Source: Callipepla californica brunnescens (taxonomy: Eukaryota > Chordata > Aves > Galliformes > Odontophoridae). Taken from it: a stretch of DNA of 64,000 nucleotides. A program made the position numbers and the translations under genes. The notes below the pieces were generated by a model. It made no database searches. It saw only the letters and a program-made list of their open reading frames with translations, and had not been told where the DNA came from. Positions 1 to 8,884 of the stretch are shown here, one piece after another (position 1 is the stretch's first letter; every line of letters starts with the position of its first letter). The stretch is taken from assembly GCA_023055505.1 (NCBI GenBank), contig JALIRH010000096.1:223501-287500 (forward strand). Direction: 5' to 3'.

Positions 1-310
1 CCCTACAACTATTCCTAAACCTTTACTTAACACAAAGCCAAACCCGAGGCCTACCCCTTACCTCACCCTGACACTCAAACTAACCCTACCCCTAACCCTA
101 CATACAAATCCAATCCTAAGTCTAACCCTAAACTTAACCCTAATGCTACTCCTAACATGAACACTTCACCTACTTCTGTCCCTGACGCTAACACTCAAAT
201 TATCCCTAACCCTTACCCTAAACCGAAATCTACACCAAAACCTAACCCTTGCCCTAACCCTGACCCTGAAGCTGACCCTAACCCTAGCCTAAACCCTAAC
301 CCTAACCAGT
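1..310. repeat. Diverged CCCTAA-type telomere-like tract
   Basis: Dense imperfect CCCTAA/CCTAAC words on the plus strand. The opening part (about 45-90) contains the block GAGGCCTACCCCTT followed by CACCCTGACACTC. The same block stands at the start of the C-rich half of every macrosatellite unit further right (for example about 48234-48272). This is therefore probably an older, diverged copy of that macrosatellite rather than a terminal telomere. Open frames rich in N-P or L-T are repeat artefacts. Confidence 0.85.
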
Positions 311-1052
311 CGCAGAAAAGGCCTGAATCCATACAGCCTTTTCACTGTGAAAATCTGGGAGAGAAAATCTGGCTTACCATGGAGATCTCAGCTTTAAGGA
401 AATCTAAAAACAAAACAAAGCATGCAGTTCCCAGATTCCCAGCAACATTTTTCCCCATACTTTCACCACCATAGATTGAGAAGACCATTTGCTGGACTTA
501 CACAGTGTCAGCAGGGTGAACCACATTTGGTCAGTGCACAACATTAATTACCACTTGCTCCACAGGCACAGGACAGACGGCCTCAGCGGTTAAGCACCCA
601 GCCACTACAGGGATACACTTTCTGATTCACACTGCTGCAAAACGGCACCCATCTATTGTGCAAGTACCTGCTGTAAACCGTAACACAGAAACTCTAGCAG
701 CTACGGAAATCAGGAAAGAAATACTTCAAGAACTAATCAATACTTCTACTCAAAGGACGTATGAATATACTTCAAGTAGACTTCAGCTTCCAGGACCACG
801 ACATCCCAAGGTCCTGGAACAGAAAAACAACTCCGAATTTAATTCCAGAACTGGATCAAGAAATTCAGTCAGTGAGATCAAGACATTCACCCAGACAGCC
901 ACAGCTCATCAACCTCACCTTCATTTCCACCCAACAGAATAATGCTATGTAAACTACATAGCATAACACGCCCTGCCCCCTTTCTTGCAATATCCTGAAT
1001 ATAAAATCCCTTTTCTTTTTTTTTCCGTTATCCAAAATTTACATAGGAATAC
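311..1052. other. Non-repetitive sequence, no gene recognised
   Basis: The telomere-like tract stops at the word AACCAGTCGCAG and ordinary AT-balanced sequence follows. I see no exon of a known gene. The stretch lies just downstream (minus sense) of the last recognisable XPO1 exon, so it may be the following XPO1 intron; the next XPO1 coding exon is not visible. An open frame at 658-942 (plus) has no recognisable domain and is not supported as a gene. Confidence 0.5.
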
Positions 1053-3766
1053 CTTCTTGATCATATTTAACGTGCACTCAAAAACAGCATCAAAGATCTG
1101 AGGTATTTCAGCAGCGATGTGCCCACCCAGCTTCTTTACAGCCACAGCCACAGCACCCAGTACTGCAGGCTCTCTAGCAGCTGGAACATTTCTCTGGTAG
1201 TCAATGAGAGCGGCACCCAACAAGGGAGGAACAAAGTTTTCAGCAACCTACATCAAGAGCAAGACATGCTTAGAGCAGTGCAGTTACCCAACAAAGCCTC
1301 ACACAGCAGTTGGGAAAGAAGCTAAAAATGAACTTACACGCCCACATGCTTCCCACACACTGTGTTCATCCAGCAGTGCTTGCCTGAGGGCTCTCCTACA
1401 CCTTCCTGCTTCCCCTTAGGACTGCTCTCAGCTGACACTACCTGAAGCACTCAAAACACAGCTCAGGCCTACCCCTGTATGGTCACAGCTTATCATCCTT
1501 CCTGCAGATATTGCAGTTCTGAAGCCAGTTCTTGTGAACAGAACAGTGTTAACTGCACTGCAGCAAAAGAGCAGAGTTCCTCCTGAATGTGTCCTATCAA
1601 CTCTTTGGATGCCATATTTACTTACCATCTGAGGATCGTTGGACCTGCTCACCCAGCCAGAAATCAGTTCTAAACTTTCCCTTTTTACAGTCCTCATCCT
1701 TCTAACCAAGGGCTGCTTGGTTTCCACTTCGCCTGAAAGGTAGCAAAGCTGCACTGAATCTGGGTTAAGATGCGTCAACAAACAGATTCCCCTCAACTCC
1801 TTCCAGAAGATTGAGAATGTTTCATTTTTATACCCAAATGACAAAGAAGGAAGATCTCTCGTTCATATTATGCAGATTAAAACCATTTTCCCATTACTTC
1901 AGCTCCATGGATCCAAGTTGCAATTTAGTATTCCACTGCTACTGCTGACAGCACACTCTGCCAGTACAACTCAGAAACAATGCTGCAGCTTCTTTTTCAA
2001 GGAAGGGAATGTTCCTTCAGCTCTCAGGATCATGCTTACCTCTGGCTCTCACTGCGTGATGAGAAGAACCAACCTATACAGTGTTCTAAAGCACGCTCCT
2101 GATTTGGTCACAAACATAATTGTTCCAACTTGTCTTTACTACAAGGAGCCTAATTCTTACTTCATTTTCTCACGTCCAAGTCCATGCAAGTCTCGCCAGT
2201 AGAACTTGCCCTAACTGAGTGCACAGACACACACTCATAACAGTACATCCAAGGAAAACCTCACCAGACTGCAGCCAGGGAAACAAAGGCAGAACTGCTC
2301 CTGCTGCCATCAGAGATAACAACTGTGAGAACACACTCTGAGCCGAGTGCCATCTCAATAGCTGTTGCTCGAGTAAAATCTCACCACTACAAGTCCTAGC
2401 AACTGCTTCCTATTTCTCTCGTTGTGTTTTCTTTTTGTTTTAAGCACCTTCTGGCAATTAGAGCTGCAGAATCAAAAGAATGCATTAAGTTCTGAGAAGC
2501 TACGTCAAGGTGTATTCATTGCATGGGTAAGAAAGTCTGTCAGAACACAGCTCCAATAACCGAGTCACTTCATTCCTCAAGGGATGCTCCAGCAGCACAT
2601 TCTACTTGGATATCACAGACCCAATTTTTTCCAGGTAACAGTGGTTAGGTAACTCGAGTAGCTCCTAATTCCTCCTCAGTGATTACCAGTCTAGTTTGTG
2701 ACAAATCTGAGGCGCCTTCACTGAAGTTACACTTCTGTAAGAAAGCTGTTTCAGTAGTAGAATATCACCAAACCAAAACTCTGCCAACGTCCTAGGGTCT
2801 TTTCTTATCTAAAACGATGAAGTCAGAACTTACAACTGTGTCTCCACAAGACTGCTATTAGTCAGCAGTCTCCGGTACCCTTCCTAAACTCACACTTGAA
2901 GAGCTTTCCTCCTTCCGCAATCAGAGTTTCTTTGAACAAAACATCTGGCTAACAAAAACAAGAACCTAAGCAAGCACATTTTCAGGCATTCTCTTGCCCA
3001 AACGCACACACAAAGAAGCAACAAAAACCACCACCACCAACAGACACGCAATGAGATAAGCCCAGCAAATTCACAACCTGATCACGTGCACTGCCCATCC
3101 CGCTGTTAGGAAGGACGTGCAATTTCTTACCGTCAGCCTCAAGAGCTGCAGACATGTTTTCACTTGGGCACTTGGACATATTCAGCATATCTAAATCAAT
3201 TCTTCCCAGCTGAATCACAAAGGGGCGGCCAGCTGCTTTCCATGCCCTTACGCTGCTTTTCAGAATGCTACCAAGCTGCGTAACGGCTTCAGGATCCTTC
3301 AGAACATCAACATTCTGTGGAAAAGAACTGAGCTAACTCCATTCAGTCAATGAAAACGCCATTTATCTTCTAATACAAAAACGGTCACTTTCACGTTTAG
3401 GGTTATCCTACACGCTGTGTTAAAGCATGTTCTGTCAAGTTCTTCAACTGGATTTAAACCAGTCTCAGTTGTTTAGGTCTCCTTCAACACTTCTACTGCC
3501 AGATCAACCATTGCTTTATAAAAGTTCAGCACAGCCAAGTTCACTTCATTCCACAGATAAAAAAAAAATGGAATAACAACAAACATTCAGCACTTTTACT
3601 TTAGTTGAATACACAAAATGTACCGTCTGACTTTTGTTGCCTGCCGAATTCTGCAGTCCTATACTGGATTAGGGAGCAGCATGTGTTTTTCTATCAGATG
3701 CTCCTGTACAGTCCGGTCTGTCTGCGCCCCAACCACGTATCCTACTGCTCCACAGAACGGATGCAC
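1053..3766 (-). pseudogene. XPO1: XPO1 (exportin-1/CRM1) partial gene copy, four internal exons with introns
   Basis: XPO1 is the nuclear export receptor that carries leucine-rich NES cargo and RanGTP through nuclear pores. Four exons of its C-terminal half are readable on the minus strand, in gene order: 3766-3632 (contains GAQTD and TVQEHLIEK), 3314-3131 (VIQLGRIDLDMLN), 1732-1626 (TKQPL, ISGWVSRSNDPQM) and 1247-1053 (DYQRNVPAAREP, AEIPQIFDAVFECTLNMI). Exon lengths of 135, 184, 107 and 195 keep the frame across all junctions. Most junctions have AG acceptors and GT donors (GTAAG after the second and third exons, GTATT after the fourth, a weak GTCAG after the first). The retained introns show a genomic duplicate rather than a retrocopy. 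The first exon has an in-frame TAG at 3659-3661 where exportin has tryptophan, and there are many substitutions. No upstream or downstream XPO1 exons are visible, so this is a truncated duplicate. Family identity is very secure; pseudogene status is inferred from the stop and the truncation. Confidence 0.93.
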
Positions 3767-3949
3767 CTGATTGAAAAACAAGAAGTCCAACAGAAAGTTA
3801 AGGAAGACTAACCCAAAATGTACAGCGTTCAGGTAGTAAAAGTTCAAAATGGCTTTCCAATGACTAAATACCCACTTCCCACCTCAGTTCACAAGATCCT
3901 TCTCCATCCTTTCCTTCCTTACTCCACATTTAAAGCAAGCCTCTGCTCC

Positions 3950-4460
3950 CCTCCAATACAGGCAGGAAATTAGAAATGCAAAAGCCCAGCTCCAACTTAG
4001 ACTGGCTACTGCAGTAAAGCAGAGCAAAAAATCCTTTTACAAATATATTAACAGTAAAAGAACTAAGGAGAATTTCTCTCCTTTACTTGATGCGGCAGGG
4101 AATGGAACCACAGAGGATAAGGAAAAGGCTGAGGTTCTCAATGCCTTCTTCACGTCTCTCTTCAATAGACAGATCAGTTAACTCAGGATACTTTTTGCCC
4201 TGACCTGGAAGTCTGGGACGAAGCGCATCATACACCCCCTGTGATCCTAGCAGAGACAGTCAGAGACCTGCTCCTCCATCTGAACTGCCGCAAGTCCATG
4301 GGACCAGATGGGATCCAACCAAGGGTGCTGAGGGAGCTGGCAGAGGTGATTGCCAAGCCGCTTTCTGTCATCTATCAGCATTCCTGGTCATCTGGAGAGG
4401 TCCCACAAGATTGGAGGCTTGCCGATGTGACTCCCATCTACAAAAAAGACCGTAAGGAAG
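3950..4460 (+). mobile_element. CR1-like non-LTR retrotransposon fragment (start of reverse transcriptase)
   Basis: On the plus strand, conceptual translation gives EIRNAKAQ, then FYKYINSKR, then LNAFFTSLF, then after a frame break the block SMGPDGIQPRVLREL and WRLADVTPIYKK. These are typical of the inter-domain linker and N-terminal RT of the CR1 LINE clade, the dominant LINE of birds. The coding frame is broken between about 4180 and 4250. The 3' side ends exactly where the ERV LTR begins (TGTCATGG at 4461), so the LTR inserted into the CR1 and the distal CR1 part is now missing. The left boundary is approximate. Confidence 0.85.
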
Positions 4461-4721
4461 TGTCATGGTTTTATGATTTTTTGGTACTGGTATTCCACAT
4501 CATGGCATCATGTGGTGCATTGGGAGTCAGGGAGAAAACTACATTCCCCAGAGGACTTGGCAATGCTTTGTATTTTTTCACGTGTTTTCCGCTCAGAGGG
4601 AACAGATAAAAACTCTCTGCGGTCACGGGACATTCTCTCTTTCCTCTAGGATCACTTAGGAGTGGGTGCTCGCTGCCGTCCGCCTTCAGCGTTAGCGTAA
4701 GGCCTTCGGTTTATCAGGCAC

Positions 4722-4756
<35 letters not shown>

Positions 4757-4999
4757 TACTCGTTTTGTTTGATTCATTGGGCTTAATTCCAAATTGTATT
4801 GCATTATACTGTGTTATTTACTTCCTGATGTCTTATTTAGTAAATTAGCTTTTCCCCCTCAGATCGTTGCCGCTGTTTTGTTTTGGGGCTTACCTCCCTT
4901 TTTCCCTTTCCCCCTTCCCCTTGTCCGGGGTGTGGGCCTGTGGGTCTCCTTCCTCGGTTGTCGCAGGGCCGGGCTGAACCGGCTCACAAACCCCTGACA
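4461..4999 (+). mobile_element. 5' LTR of ERV-1
   Basis: The LTR starts TGTCATGG and ends CCTGACA, followed four bases later by a tRNA-Lys-type primer binding site. That placement fixes the right edge. It contains a TATA-like GATAAAAAC at about 4605-4613 and a (CT)n run at about 4722-4752. A second copy of about 574 bp at 38014-38587 shares the start, the TATA region and most of the body, which confirms both ends. The longer copy has an additional stretch near its 5' third. The flank GGAAG left of 4461 should be one half of the target duplication, but the right half is gone. Confidence 0.88.
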
Positions 5000-5003
5000 T
5001 TTT

Positions 5004-5021
5004 TGGCGCCCAACGTGGGAC
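5004..5021 (+). other. Primer binding site, tRNA-Lys type
   Basis: TGGCGCCCAACGTGGGAC begins four bases after the LTR CA terminus. It matches the tRNA-Lys(1,2)-type site used by several retroviruses and foamy viruses at all but one base, judged from memory of the consensus. It marks the start of minus-strand DNA synthesis and supports the LTR boundary. Confidence 0.85.
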
Positions 5022-5232
5022 ACAACCAGCTGCCTTAGCCAGACAGAGACAAACTTTTAGAGTACATCTCTGTCTGTTGTTAACAAGCTTATCTGTACTG
5101 CAAGTGCTGTACAGCAAAACACGACCTTGAAGCCCGGGCGTACTGTCAGTTGTTTTGGGATATCTGTAAACTTCTTTTGGGTACTGCCAGATTGTTTTAG
5201 TACAAGAAAAAAAAAAAAATAATAATAAAAAG

Positions 5233-5649
5233 ATGTCTTTTCTGTTTCTGTTAAAACTGCCCTTACAGGGATTGTACTTCACCGCTTTTTCCCTCTTAAT
5301 GCTCAAAACGTACTGGAACTTGGTTAAGTTTGCCATTCTGTTCCATTGGGTCTGGTCCCTGTATGATAAATTAAAAGCAATGATAGAGGAACCTGCCAGA
5401 TCCCAGGGCACCCCAGCTAATGGAACAAAGGATAACATGTTAACGAACCATGTGATGTTTGAATGGGTATCCAGGTTCCCCTCTCAGTTTTTTATGAATT
5501 TTCAAGATCACAGCTTAGGGATGGTGTTAATAATTGGGATATTAGTCCTCCTGCATGTAGTAGCACTTTACATCATGTGCAGGAAGCTTCTCCCAGAAAC
5601 AGAGAATGTTGAATGGCAGGGAGAGTGGAGAGTTTTAGGAAAGAAATGA
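5233..5649 (+). CDS. ERV-1 leader ORF: small multi-span membrane protein of unknown function
   Basis: A 138-residue ORF starts at an ATG in the ERV leader, upstream of gag. Residues about 3-42 are strongly hydrophobic (FLFLLKLPLQGLYF, then KFAILFHWVW), enough for one or two membrane spans. Residues about 95-116 form a second clear span (GMVLIIGILVLLHVVALYI). A possible N-glycosylation sequon, NGT, lies at residues 63-65 between them. I recognise no family. The frame ends at TGA (5647-5649), but the same frame then stays open for about 55 further codons to a TGA at 5815-5817. That second TGA overlaps the gag ATG as ATGA. The original protein may therefore have been about 194 residues, with the 5647 stop a later mutation or a readthrough site. 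It could instead be a captured host gene or a degraded matrix/envelope leader. Confidence 0.5.
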   Translation: MSFLFLLKLPLQGLYFTAFSLLMLKTYWNLVKFAILFHWVWSLYDKLKAMIEEPARSQGTPANGTKDNMLTNHVMFEWVSRFPSQFFMNFQDHSLGMVLIIGILVLLHVVALYIMCRKLLPETENVEWQGEWRVLGKK

Positions 5650-5813
5650 GAAGGATGGGGACACCCGGTGTCATGGGATCTTTCTCCTGAACAATTGCAG
5701 GATCCTGAGGAGCTAGGCCTGTATCTGAGTAAAGGGTGCTGCGGCTCAGAAAGATCTGAGGTGGAACACTTATTTGGGGCTTGGCCTATGCTTACCGAGG
5801 TTTATATACTATT

Positions 5814-6890
5814 ATGAAGAGAGAGAGTGTCCAAACTGAGGCCCAAACCAAAGAGGAAAACCTCCCGGTCACACCTGACCAGCCAAAGGAAGCACCAGTA
5901 TCAAAGTCAGTTGCCCCTGTGGAAGGCAAGAAATGGAAACATGTGTCCTCGCGCCTAGAACGCAAAGAAGAGGTGCCGAAAGAAGAGGAAGATATAGGTG
6001 AGGGGGTGGCCACAACCCCATCACCATCGAGAAAGGCAACAAAGAAAAGTGAGAGACATGGAGAAGAAAGTGATGATGAAGGTGAAGAGAAAGTTAAAGT
6101 TACGACGTTTCGTTGGCCCGTGAAAATGTCTGAGATCCAAGGCTCAAGAAAGGAGTTTATTCGACGTCCAGATGAGAGTATTGTCACTTGGTTGCTTCGG
6201 TGTTGGGACAACCGGGCCAACAGTGTGTCCCTTGATAGTAACGAAGCTCGCCAACTAGGAAACATTGCCCGAGATCCGGCTGTCGACAGAGGAATCAGCA
6301 GGTATATGGATGGAATCGCCAGCCTCTGGCAACGAATGCTAGTAGCTGTGAGGAAAAGATATCCCTACAAGAGTGACCTGGCACCTAAAGTGAAAAGGTG
6401 GAAAACTATTGAGGAAGGCATCCAGTATTTGAGAGAAACAGCTGTGGCGGAAATGCTGTATGATCCCACCTTTGATCCTGACGATCGGGACCATGATCCG
6501 GAGAAGGTAAGGAGTACACCCGAAATATGTCAGAAGCTTTCAAAGTCAGCACCAGAAAGGTACGCCGGTACACTAGTGACAACGTTCAACAGATATGAGG
6601 ACCAAGACAGAAAACCCCCAGTTTTTGAACTAATTCTTACACTTCAAAACTTCAAACAAAAATTTCCGCCGCCATACACGTCCATTTCAGCCATATCAAA
6701 GTTAGAAGGACAAATGGAAGATATACTGGGAAAATTATCCCAACTGATTGATAGGGTTGAATCGGTTGCAGCTATCAGAAGCAAACGCCATCCTGCTCGA
6801 GCAAATGACAGCACTAACTTCACTAACTTCATGTCGCGTGCGGCTTTGTGGAGTTACTTACGTGCAAATGGAGAAGATATGAAGGAATGA
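5814..6890 (+). CDS. ERV-1 gag-like ORF
   Basis: A 358-codon frame runs from ATG at 5814 to TGA at 6888-6890. Upstream codons are open only back to 5760 with no ATG, so 5814 is the best start. Residues about 1-100 are charged and low-complexity (runs of K, E, D, with PSPSRKATKKSERHGEE). A folded-looking region follows (FRWPVKMSEIQ, RYPYKSDLAPKVKRW, KFPPPYTSIS), and the end may be helical or coiled-coil (KLEGQMEDILGKLSQLIDRVE). No CCHC zinc knuckle is visible. Position between the leader and protease argues for gag. The frame is the same as the downstream protease-RT frame. A resemblance to the chicken ENS-1/ERNI product is suspected, not shown. Confidence 0.65.
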   Translation: MKRESVQTEAQTKEENLPVTPDQPKEAPVSKSVAPVEGKKWKHVSSRLERKEEVPKEEEDIGEGVATTPSPSRKATKKSERHGEESDDEGEEKVKVTTFRWPVKMSEIQGSRKEFIRRPDESIVTWLLRCWDNRANSVSLDSNEARQLGNIARDPAVDRGISRYMDGIASLWQRMLVAVRKRYPYKSDLAPKVKRWKTIEEGIQYLRETAVAEMLYDPTFDPDDRDHDPEKVRSTPEICQKLSKSAPERYAGTLVTTFNRYEDQDRKPPVFELILTLQNFKQKFPPPYTSISAISKLEGQMEDILGKLSQLIDRVESVAAIRSKRHPARANDSTNFTNFMSRAALWSYLRANGEDMKE

Positions 6891-7085
6891 CATCAAAAAC
6901 CCACCCCTGCACTGCGAGTACGGGTGAGAGAATTACAACACAGACCAACTACCAGCGAAGTTGTTCCCGTCACTACAGGTAATGAATAGAGGGGCCCTGC
7001 CCTCAGCCAGAGGAGGGAGAGGGATAATAGAGTGTATTGGACTGTGTGGATTCGGTGGCCTGGCACATCAAACCCACAGAAATAG
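6891..7085 (+). other. Gag-pro spacer with in-frame stops
   Basis: After the gag TGA the same frame continues with plausible coding text (VRELQHRPTTSEVV) to a TAG at 6987-6989, and then to another TAG at 7083-7085 directly before protease. No separate gene is visible. This is probably the gag C-terminus or gag-pro junction with accumulated stops. Confidence 0.5.
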
Positions 7086-8884
7086 GAGGCACTGGTGGAT
7101 ACTGGTGCACAATGTACTCTAACGCCTTCAAGTTATAAAGGGGCAGAATTGATTCATCTCTCTGGAGTGACTGGCGGCTTTCAGGAATTGTCTGTGCTGG
7201 AGGCAGAAATAAGCCTCACGGGTAAAGACTGGCAGAAGCATCTTATAGTGATTGGACAGGGGGCCCCACGCATACTTGGTATAGACTATCTCAGAAGGGG
7301 GCACTTTAAGGATCCCAAGGGGTAGCGATGGGCTTTTGGAATAGCTACTGTGGACACAGATAGCATTAAGCAACTATCTGTTTTACCTGGCCTGTCAGAA
7401 GATCCATCTGTTGTGGGGTTGCTACAAGTGGAGGAGCAACAGGTACCAATTGCTACAAAAACGGTGCACAGACGGCAGTACCGCACCAACAGGGATTCCT
7501 TGCTCCCCATTCATCATCTGATTCGTCAGCTAGAGAGCCAGGGAGTGATCAGCAAAACTCACTCCCCGTTTAACAGCCCCATATGGCCAGTGCGTAAAGC
7601 CAACGGAGAATGGAGGTTGACGGTAGATTACCGTGGCCTGAACGAAGTCACACCTCCACTGAGTGCTGCTGTGCCAGACATGCTTCAACTCCAGTATGAA
7701 CTGGAGTCAAAAGCAGCCAAGTGGTATGCCACCATTGACATTGCTAACGCCTTCTTTTCAATTCCCTTGGCCACAGAATGCAGGCCACAGTTTGCCTTCA
7801 CCTGGAGAGGCGTTCAGTACACCTGGAACCGTTTGCCCCAGGGGTGGAAGCACAGCCCAACCATTTGCCATGGGTTGATGCAAACTGCATTGGAACAGGG
7901 TGCTGCTCCTGAGCATCTGCAGTACATCGATGATATTGCTGTATGGGGCAATACAGCAGAAGAAGTTTTTAAGAAAGGAGAGACAATAATACAGATCCTC
8001 CTGCGAGCTGGCTTCGCTATTAAGCGAAGCAAAGTGAAAGGACCTGCACAAGAAATTCAGTTCCTAGGCATAAAGTGGCAAGATGGACGTCGTCACATCC
8101 CAACAGATGGGATTGACAAAATTACTGCCATGTCTCCACCCACCAGTAAGACAGAGAGCCAAGCTTTTCTGGGTGTAGTGGGATTTTGGAGACTGCATGT
8201 TCCAAACTACAGCCTCATTGTGAGCCCCCTTTATCAGGTGACCTCTGGAAGAAGAATGATTTTGTGTGGGGCCCTGAGCAGCAGCAGGCTTTTGAGCAAA
8301 TGAAGCAGGAGATAGCCCGTGCCGTGGCCCTGGGGCCAGTGCGGACGGGACAGGATGTAAAGAACATCCTCTACACTGCTGCTGGAAAGGAAGGTCCCAC
8401 TTGGAGTTTGTGGCAAAGAGCTTCTGGAGAGACCCGAGGCCGACCCCTTGGTTTCTGGAGTCGAGCATACAGGGGGTCTGAGGAGCGCTACACTCCAACT
8501 GAGAAGGAGATCTTAGCCGCATATCAGGGGGTTCGAGCTGCTTCTGAAGTAATCGGTACTGAAACGCAGCTCCTTCTGGCACCTCGACTGCCAGTACTGA
8601 ACTGGATGTTTAAAGGAACAGTTCCCTCTACCCATCATGCTACTGATGCCACTTGGAGTAAGTGGATTGCGCTGATTACACAGCGAGCTCGGATGGGGAA
8701 CCCCAACCGTTCAGGAATCCTGGAGGTGATCATGGACTGGCCTGAAGGTAAAAAGTTTGGAACAACCCCAGCAGAGGAGGTGTCACGTGCTAAAGAAGCC
8801 TCACCATATAATGAACTAACAGAAGATGAAAAGAGATACGCCCTGTTCACAGATGGATTGTGTCGCTTTGTGGGAAAGCCCGAT
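7086..8884 (+). pseudogene. pol: ERV-1 pro-pol: protease, reverse transcriptase and start of RNase H (broken)
   Basis: Protease: the aspartic motif DTGA lies at 7098-7109, with the later block RILGIDYL. An in-frame TAG at 7323-7325 separates it from the RT in the same frame. RT: NSPIWPVRKANGEWRLTVDYR, the active-site region TIDIANAFFSIPL, LPQGWKHSPTICHG and catalytic YIDD at 7923-7934, then the thumb motif FLGVVGFWR. A frameshift near 8240 moves the continuation (FVWGPEQQQAFEQMKQE, connection RYTPTEKEILAAY) to another frame. That frame runs to the first RNase H motif FTDG, where the element ends in minisatellite at about 8884. RT residues look preserved, but the stop, the frameshift and the truncation make the gene non-functional. 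Integrase is missing. Confidence 0.88.

Larger units (their letters stand above)
4461..8884 (+). mobile_element. ERV-1: 3'-truncated endogenous retrovirus, ERVL-like pol
   Basis: Order on the plus strand: 5' LTR (4461-4999), primer binding site (5004-5021), leader with an A-rich run (about 5200-5230), membrane-protein ORF (5233), gag-like ORF (5814), protease and reverse transcriptase (about 7086-8240), and connection plus the first residues of RNase H (to about 8884). Integrase, any env and the 3' LTR are missing, because the sequence passes into an 11-bp minisatellite just after an FTDG motif. The RT carries LPQGW, SPTICHG and YIDD, which I associate with ERVL/spuma-related elements more than with ERVK. 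The gag-like part reminds me of the galliform ENS/Soprano group, but this is recollection and unverified. A solo LTR of the same family lies at 38014-38587. Confidence 0.85.

Noticed and set aside
658..952. Two overlapping plus-strand ORFs (94 and 63 residues)
   Set aside because: No recognisable motif or splice context; length is within chance for this composition.
1053..3766. XPO1 as a processed retrocopy
   Set aside because: Introns with conserved splice sites and phases are retained and no poly-A tail is seen.
5792..6265. 157-residue minus-strand ORF opposite gag
   Set aside because: Shadow of the gag-like frame (serine-rich from GAA/GAG codons), no motif.
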